From Persicaria tinctoria (lineage: Eukaryota > Streptophyta > Magnoliopsida > Caryophyllales > Polygonaceae): a stretch of 64,000 nt of DNA. Both the position numbers and the translations under genes were made by a program. Positions 58,984 to 64,000 of this stretch are shown here, piece after piece (within the stretch, counting starts at the first letter, position 1; each line of letters opens with the position of its first letter). The DNA is taken from assembly GCA_037127255.1 (NCBI GenBank), contig JBANSL010000007.1, positions 64,651,038-64,715,037 on the forward strand. The letters are read 5' to 3'. The notes beneath the pieces are model-generated. The model did no database searches and was not told the origin of the DNA. It worked only from the letters and a program-made list of their open reading frames with translations.

Positions 58984-59564
58984 GTTGTGCAAAATATAAT
59001 ATATTTTTTTTTGCTTTTTTTTTTGTTTCAGAACTTTTTGTTGTGCAAAAATAACTTTATGTTGTGCAAAAAAGTGCATGTTTGGCAAATTTTTTCGAGA
59101 ATAATTTCACAAGTCTCGATTGTTGTGCAAAAATAACCTATTGTTGATAAAAAAATAAGATGATGTTGAGCAAAATTTCACCAATCCCTCACGTTGTGCA
59201 ATTTTACTCTATTGATGAGCAAAAATAAGACCGTGTTGTGCAATAATCTATTAAAAAGTATAAAATTATATTTATAAAAAATAAGATTATGTGGAGACAC
59301 AATTTCACAAGTCTCGATTGTTGTGCAAAAATAAAGAATTGTTGAGCAAAAATAAGAGCATGTTTTGCAATAATCTATTGAGAAAGTATGAAAACATATT
59401 GAGAGAAAATAAAATCATGTTGAGAACAATTTCACAAATCTCGATTGTTGTAAAAAATAATCTATTATTGAGCAAGAATAAGATCACGTTGAGCAAAAAT
59501 AAGATCATGTTTAGCAAATTTCCACAAATTCCCCATGTTGTGCAACTATAGTTTATTATTGCAC

Positions 59565-59741
59565 AACAGAGTCGTGCAACTCTTACAACAGAGTCGTGCA
59601 ACTCTTAAAAACAGAGTCGTGCAACTCTTACAACAGAGTCGTGCAACTCTTAAAACAGAGTCGTGCATCTCTTACAACAGAGTCGTGCAACTCTTAAAAC
59701 AGAGTCGTGCAACTCTTACAACAGAGTCTTGCAACTCTTAA
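59565..59741. repeat. Second array of the 22-bp unit, about 8 copies
   Basis: The same unit as in 58250-58983 reappears after about 580 bases of AT-rich DNA that itself contains many TTGTGCAA words. Probably a dispersed part of the same original array. Confidence 0.95.
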
Positions 59742-61183
59742 AATAATATTGAGAGAAAATAAAATCACGTGGAGAACAATTTTACAAGTCTCGATTGTTG
59801 TGCAAAAAATAACCTATTGTTGAGCAAAAATAAGAGTAAGTTGTGCAAATATGACCCAAGTCTAGTTTTTTTTTGTTTTTTGTTTCTAAGAATTATGCTC
59901 GTAGCTAGGAAACATAATCCCCGGTTGGTTCAACTGGTTTGAGCATGATGTACAGCGTTGCTCATTAACACTTGCTATAAAATGTTGTTACTCTTTTTTT
60001 TTACTCGGGGTATAAAATGACTTGTTATACTAGGCAATTTTTTATGCCTTTCATATCAAGTTTATGTTGTGCGTCAACATTTTTTTTCGTGTCAGTACAC
60101 ATCATGTCAGCGTTTTTGTGTCAACACTTTCTATTAGGCGTCGTCATTTTTTTATAACCTCTCAGCACTAAAATTGCAAACACCGCTGATATAACCTTTA
60201 ATTATATGAAAAAATCCTGGTCCGACCCTTAATGACAGTTGCAAAACTGCACCTAAAAGTTGCACGACAACACCTTAAAGTTGCACGACTGCACCTTAAA
60301 GTTGCACGACTACACCTTAAGGTGCAGTCGGTAGTGTATTTTCAAGCTCGAGTACATCTAGGGGTAATATACAAACAAATGAGCTCGAGTACCTTGTGTT
60401 CAAGCTCGGCTTTGTAAAGAAATTTGGGAATTTATAACTTAATTGTTGTGCCACTTTAAAATACAGTTGTGCAATTTTAAAACACAGTTGTGCGATTTTC
60501 AAATACAGTTGTGCAATTGTGCGATTTTCAAATTTAAAATATGAAATCTTGTCGTTGTTGTTTTATATTTGTGATTAATATGTTGTTTTATGTTTTGCAC
60601 ATAACCTGTTTAATGAAATGCCCCAATAGGCCTAGTGATTGTATGTTTACGAGCCGATGTTTCCTTTTGCAAACTTTGCTTCTTTGCTTGCAGGATCACT
60701 GTCGATCAATTTTTATGAGTCGAGGTTTCGATCTTTACTTCGACTGAGCGATTCTTCAAGCAGCGTATTTTCACACTTCAAGGAGATGGGGCACTGCTGA
60801 GCAGTTTTGAATTTTGCCTGTGGATTTTTCAAGGAGCCTGAAAATTTGTAACTGATATCAGTGTCAGCACTAATATCTAGTGCTATATTTGTAAATAACA
60901 TCAGTGTCAGCAATAATTGCTTGTGCTATATTTGTTTATTTCTTCCTTTGAATTATTGTGTGCATCATCTTTTATTTTCTTTTGGTCTAGATTTGGTTTT
61001 GTCTATATTTGATTAGGAAGTTCTTTATCCCCTTTTCACCTCATATACAAAATAGTGCTAGAGTAACTACCACCTAAATATCGGTTTACCAAAGCTCTCA
61101 CCATCCTTTCATGATCAGTTTCCAATTGTTTTCAATTGGAAAGGAAAGCAAAAAAGAAAAAGAAAAAAGAGACAAGCATAAAT
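59742..61183. other. AT-rich part of the Mutator-like element with TTGCACGAC motifs
   Basis: AGTTGCACGAC repeats three or four times with CTACACCTTAA spacers at 60235-60325, and CAGTTGTGCAATTTT-type words recur at 60440-60520. No gene is supported; the frames at 60541-60747 and 60713-60913 have no family signature. Confidence 0.5.
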
Positions 61184-61254
61184 AGCCTATGCGGGAGTTG
61201 AACCCGCATCATTGTGCGTATGCACATTGCTCTACCATTTTGAGCTAATAGGCT
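61184..61254 (-). ncRNA. tRNA-like sequence inside the Mutator-like element
   Basis: On the minus strand: acceptor stem AGCCTAT with ATAGGCT (7 bp, perfect), D arm GCTC/GAGC, T arm GCGGG-TTCAACT-CCCGC. The anticodon arm GTGC-ATAC-GCAC has a too-short loop, as in the relative at 7025-7094. The acceptor differs from that relative by an A-T to G-C exchange at pair 2. Flanked on the plus-strand right side by TTGCACAAC repeats. Not a canonical decoding tRNA. Confidence 0.55.
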
Positions 61255-61619
61255 TTAGTTGCACAACTGTATTTTAGAGTTGCACAACTTTAGTTTAGAG
61301 TTGCACAATTGTATTTTATAATTGCACAACTGTATTTTATAATTGCACAAGTGTAAAAATTTAAGAAGCTTTTGATAAAAGAAATTAAAATGGAAAGTGC
61401 AAATTTGTCCAAAAACGTGGACATTTTGCAAATTTGTCCAAAAAAAGTGTCTGTTTTGCAAAACTTTTCCAAATTCTATGCTATATATATATATACATAG
61501 TGAAGCGTTAAAATGTAAAAAGTCCTTAACGTGTAAAATTGGCTTAACGTTTAAAATTTTGGGTTATGGCGCACGGGTCAGAAAAATAGGAAAAAACCAG
61601 ACTAAACCGGGAAAAAAGC

Positions 61620-61875
61620 CCTCTGTTAGGCCCTAATCTCTCTCGCTCCTGATCGATCGCCGACCAGACCTGCTTGTCTCCTCCATCTGCTCCCATAGCG
61701 GGTCTTTGATGGCGCTATGTTTGTCTCTTCCATCTGCTCCCATGGCGACGCCGCTTCGTTTTCTCCGCTCTCGGTCCATCTCTGCTCGCAATCTCCCTCG
61801 CTCGCTTGCACTCGCGCTCGCACACTCCCTCGCTCGCTTGCACTTGCTCCCTCGCTCCTTGATCGATCGCCGGTC

Positions 61876-61954
<79 letters not shown>

Positions 61955-61990
61955 GGAGATCTCTCGGAGTTCTTCAGAATGTAAGCGAAA
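61620..61990 (+). other. Gene-like 5' region with (CT)n leader
   Basis: GC-rich DNA with CTCGCTCGCTTGCACTCGC repeats follows an AT-rich spacer. An ATG at 61706 opens MALCLSLPSAPMATPLRFLR and SRSISARN, an arginine/serine-rich stretch that could be an organelle targeting peptide or mere composition; the frame then runs into (CT)37 at 61878-61951. TCTTCAGAATGTAAGCG near 61970-61986 offers a weak splice donor. This may be the first exon or 5'UTR of a host gene reading right. Identity unknown. Confidence 0.3.
61878..61951. repeat. (CT)37 microsatellite
   Basis: About 37 CT units without interruption. Reading through it yields poly(Ser-Leu), which is an artefact. Confidence 0.95.
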
Positions 61991-63910
61991 GCTTCACCTT
62001 GTTGCTTGATTTTTCTTCGATTCGAAGTGTTGTGCTTTGAATCTGCTTTCGAATTGGAAATTTCACTTTTTGATTCATAATGTGATTAGTTTTGGTGTGT
62101 CTGTTGCGCCTTGAGCCTCTGAGAATGAGTTTAGTTTTCCTGTTATGATTTTGTGGCTGTTGATTTGCGAATCACTTTGAATTAAGAATTTCTGTGAACC
62201 TTGAAGAAGACCATGTCAGCTCACTAGGAAATTTTGATGGATGGGTGATGATTGATATTTTGCATAGCAGATTAGGAGTCAAGGCAGTCACTAATCTAGA
62301 GTTTGATTTTGTTGGCTGCTTAATGCCTTTTGCTCCTCCGTTAGTCCTCATTTCAGCATGTGGATTGTTGTTCATGTATTTGTTAATCATTCATGATTGT
62401 CTTACAATTGAACAAACACTGATGGCTACTAATTTTATCATCCTTTTAATGCACTTTTTTTAAAATAGTTGGTAGGTTTTAACATTAAGATCCATAAGCT
62501 CAAATAGGAAAGAGCACCCGGGCAATTGTTGTTCGGGTGTTTGGTGGTTCGACTCCACTTGGATCTATGTGATTAGTTTTCATAGTTTTAATGTGTAAAG
62601 TGTGCTATTTACAAATCATGTTCCTTTGTGCATAATTCAGTGATTGTATTGAGTTTTACCATGCAATCAGTTCATTATTCCTTGCCGACTATTGAAGCTT
62701 ATGGTTAAGAATAATAGGTCTTAAATGATTCGACGCTTCTGTATGAGCAATTACTGTGGCAAAGATCTTGTTTAAAACACGCTTGTCTGGTTATGTGCTG
62801 TTCCAAATTAAGTGGAGAACAATATGGGGATGCTTGTCTGGTTATGTGTTGTTGCAAAGATCTTGTTTAAAACATGGAGGAGGAATCTCAGTGATTCTCA
62901 GTGAGTCTGTACTCTTTAATATGCACGGGTGCAACCTTGAAGCCAAAATCAAGATGAATCTCAGTGAGTTTGTGTTGTTTTATGTTCAATTTTTACAGCT
63001 CATCAACAGATTTGGTGAGAAGGTCAAGGAGCTCTGCTGCCTAATTTCAAATCTATTGGTGATCAATTTCACCGTGAGTTGAATCGCAATGAGTAGTTCT
63101 TTGCAGATGTTTTTTAGTATGAAGACAAGTAGTTCAAAGTTTCATTGCTTTTATACATGGTTGTTGATCGATATAAATGCTTGTAATTATATTCAGTCCG
63201 CAGTTTCCCTCAAATTTCTTTCGTCTTATGATTTGGGGCTGTTTTTTATGATTGATTCATGTATATTTTTAAGTTTTTAAAGTCTAATTCATTTGATATA
63301 TGTGAGTTTAATTATCATCTCTCCTCTTCCAGCAATAAATGCAACTCTTTTATACTGGAGGCCACTGGGAAGAAGTATTAATGCGTTGCGAAGTCTCCTT
63401 CTCCGTCATCTTTGCCTTTGCGGCCTGGACATCTTGTTAGATTGGGCTGAATGCATTGAAGGTGTGGAGCTAGGCTGATGGGGGAGGGCTTGTGCATCCG
63501 GGTGTCTTCGTGTGGAGGGCGGTGCCTGTCCTCGGGTCCTTGTGGGCACGTGTGGCAGTAGCGCAAAGCTGTTGCCTTGAAGGTTGTGGTCCCATGTGTG
63601 CTGCGTTTTTAGGCAAATTTGTTTCTCCGTGAAATTGAACTTAAAATTTGCAATTGATGTTGAATGAAATATGCTTTAATGGGATTGAATCATTGTACAC
63701 TTCTGGAGATTGTTAAAATCTACTTTTATTTATTTATCAGTGAAGCTTATTTGATTATTTGATGAAGATTAAACGGTAGATTATTGATTTGTAGTGATTC
63801 TTAAGTATGAAAACTTTTATGCCTTTACATAACGATTTACAAACTCTAGCACTGCCTAAATTTTGTTTGATTTTGATGCATCTTTTGGCTGTTTTGGGAC
63901 TGTAAAACAG
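61991..63910. other. Intron-like or intergenic DNA
   Basis: T-rich DNA without a convincing exon. Two phrases repeat within 100 bases: GCTTGTCTGGTTATGTG at about 62781 and 62834, and AAAGATCTTGTTTAAAACA at about 62761 and 62857, so a local duplication occurred. Composition is what introns of a plant gene between 61620 and the window end would show. Confidence 0.3.
62488..62566 (+). ncRNA. tRNA-like sequence with enlarged anticodon loop
   Basis: Acceptor AGATCCA pairs fully with TGGATCT. The D arm is GCTC-AAATAGGAAA-GAGC and the T arm GTGG-TTCGACT-CCAC with a standard 7-base TTCGACT loop. The anticodon arm has CCCG/CGGG with about 13 bases between, too many for a normal loop unless part is an intron or insertion. 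A degenerate tRNA or organelle-derived tRNA relic is the likely reading. No T-run terminator follows closely. Confidence 0.4.
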
Positions 63911-64000
63911 ATGCAAATTGTGAAGAACTGGAGCTTATCTGCCTGGATAATCATCAGAAAGCTGAAACAGGTTACAGATTTCAGTTCTATCCAAACGGAT
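63911..64000 (+). CDS. Possible internal exon cut by the window end
   Basis: After an acceptor-like CTGTAAAACAG at 63900-63910 the sequence is open to the window end and reads (D)ANCEELELICLDNHQKAE and TGYRFQFYPNG, with a balanced amino-acid mix unlike the surrounding translations. A donor-like ACAG/GTTACAG at about 63970 would shorten it. I do not recognise the protein. It is the only sign that a host gene may lie at the right edge. Confidence 0.3.
   Translation, partial: MQIVKNWSLSAWIIIRKLKQVTDFSSIQTD

Larger units (their letters stand above)
57319..61470. mobile_element. Mutator-like element, 4.1 kb, with gene-like insert and minisatellite
   Basis: The left end GGAGCATTTTGCAAAATGCC and right end (reverse complement) GGAAAAGTTTTGCAAAACAG align over about 80 bases, sharing in order TTTTGCAAAA, GGAC, AATTTGC(G/A)AAATG, CCACGTTTTTGGACAA and related words. 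The flanks ATGGATTAT and AAATTCTAT are not a convincing 9-bp duplication, so the exact edges are uncertain. Inside are a GC-rich gene-like block (57490-57930), two arrays of a 22-bp repeat, scattered TTGTGCAA palindromes and a tRNA-like sequence. No transposase is seen. Confidence 0.6.

Noticed and set aside
61717..62040. Leu-Ser repeat protein
   Set aside because: The repeats are translation of (CT)37. Only the ATG at 61706 was kept as a weak gene-start candidate.

Overview
The window looks like transposon-dense nuclear DNA from a eudicot plant. The evidence is an alpha-expansin gene with typical plant introns, plant-type LINEs with RNase H tails, Ty1-copia and Ty3-gypsy remains, CACTA, hAT, Mutator, Harbinger and Stowaway elements, and very AT-rich spacers. 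I cannot name the species. No bacterial-style operons, CRISPR arrays or rRNA genes are present.

Host genes: one complete gene is clear, an expansin A of three coding exons at 33964-35225 (+). It has a likely 5'UTR intron and a TATA-like box upstream. A possible second host gene starts near 61620 and may continue past the right edge, where an exon-like open segment (63911-64000) is cut by the window end. I do not recognise its product.

Layout. 1-4693: a TCGA-rich LTR-like stretch, then a decayed LINE on the minus strand. 5011-5488: a palindrome-filled MITE with an 8-bp target duplication. 5640-12345: two LTR-like sequences in opposite orientation, with a 4.5-kb CACTA element (6713-11253, TSD CTC) between them; an hAT element (7971-8868) sits inside the CACTA. 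13227-15233: a Harbinger MITE and two hAT-like MITEs. 16720-17087: Stowaway. 19795-31140: one minus-strand LINE split by two hAT elements (20109-26581 and 26811-27919); the first hAT carries a second LINE (20987-24713) and a solo-LTR-like sequence (24791-26259). 32109-32511: hAT. 33680-35700: expansin. 37440-39165: 3' half of a LINE. 39682-40360: gypsy fragment. 41421-43894: Stowaways and a foldback Mutator-like element. 44784-45948: a Mutator-like element that may be a Pack-MULE. 46647-54950: a Ty1-copia element whose integrase segment is repeated five times in tandem. 55171-57091: a second Pack-MULE-like element with two Stowaways inside. 57319-61470: a third Mutator-like element with a 22-bp hairpin-forming minisatellite and a tRNA-like sequence.

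The most notable points are the 895-bp integrase amplification in the copia element, the multi-level nest at 19.8-31.1 kb whose order of insertion can be read from target duplications, the hairpin minisatellite in the Mutator-like element, and two tRNA-like sequences in unrelated elements whose acceptor stems differ by a compensatory base-pair change. Nearly all long open frames outside the expansin gene are transposon relics or repeat artefacts.
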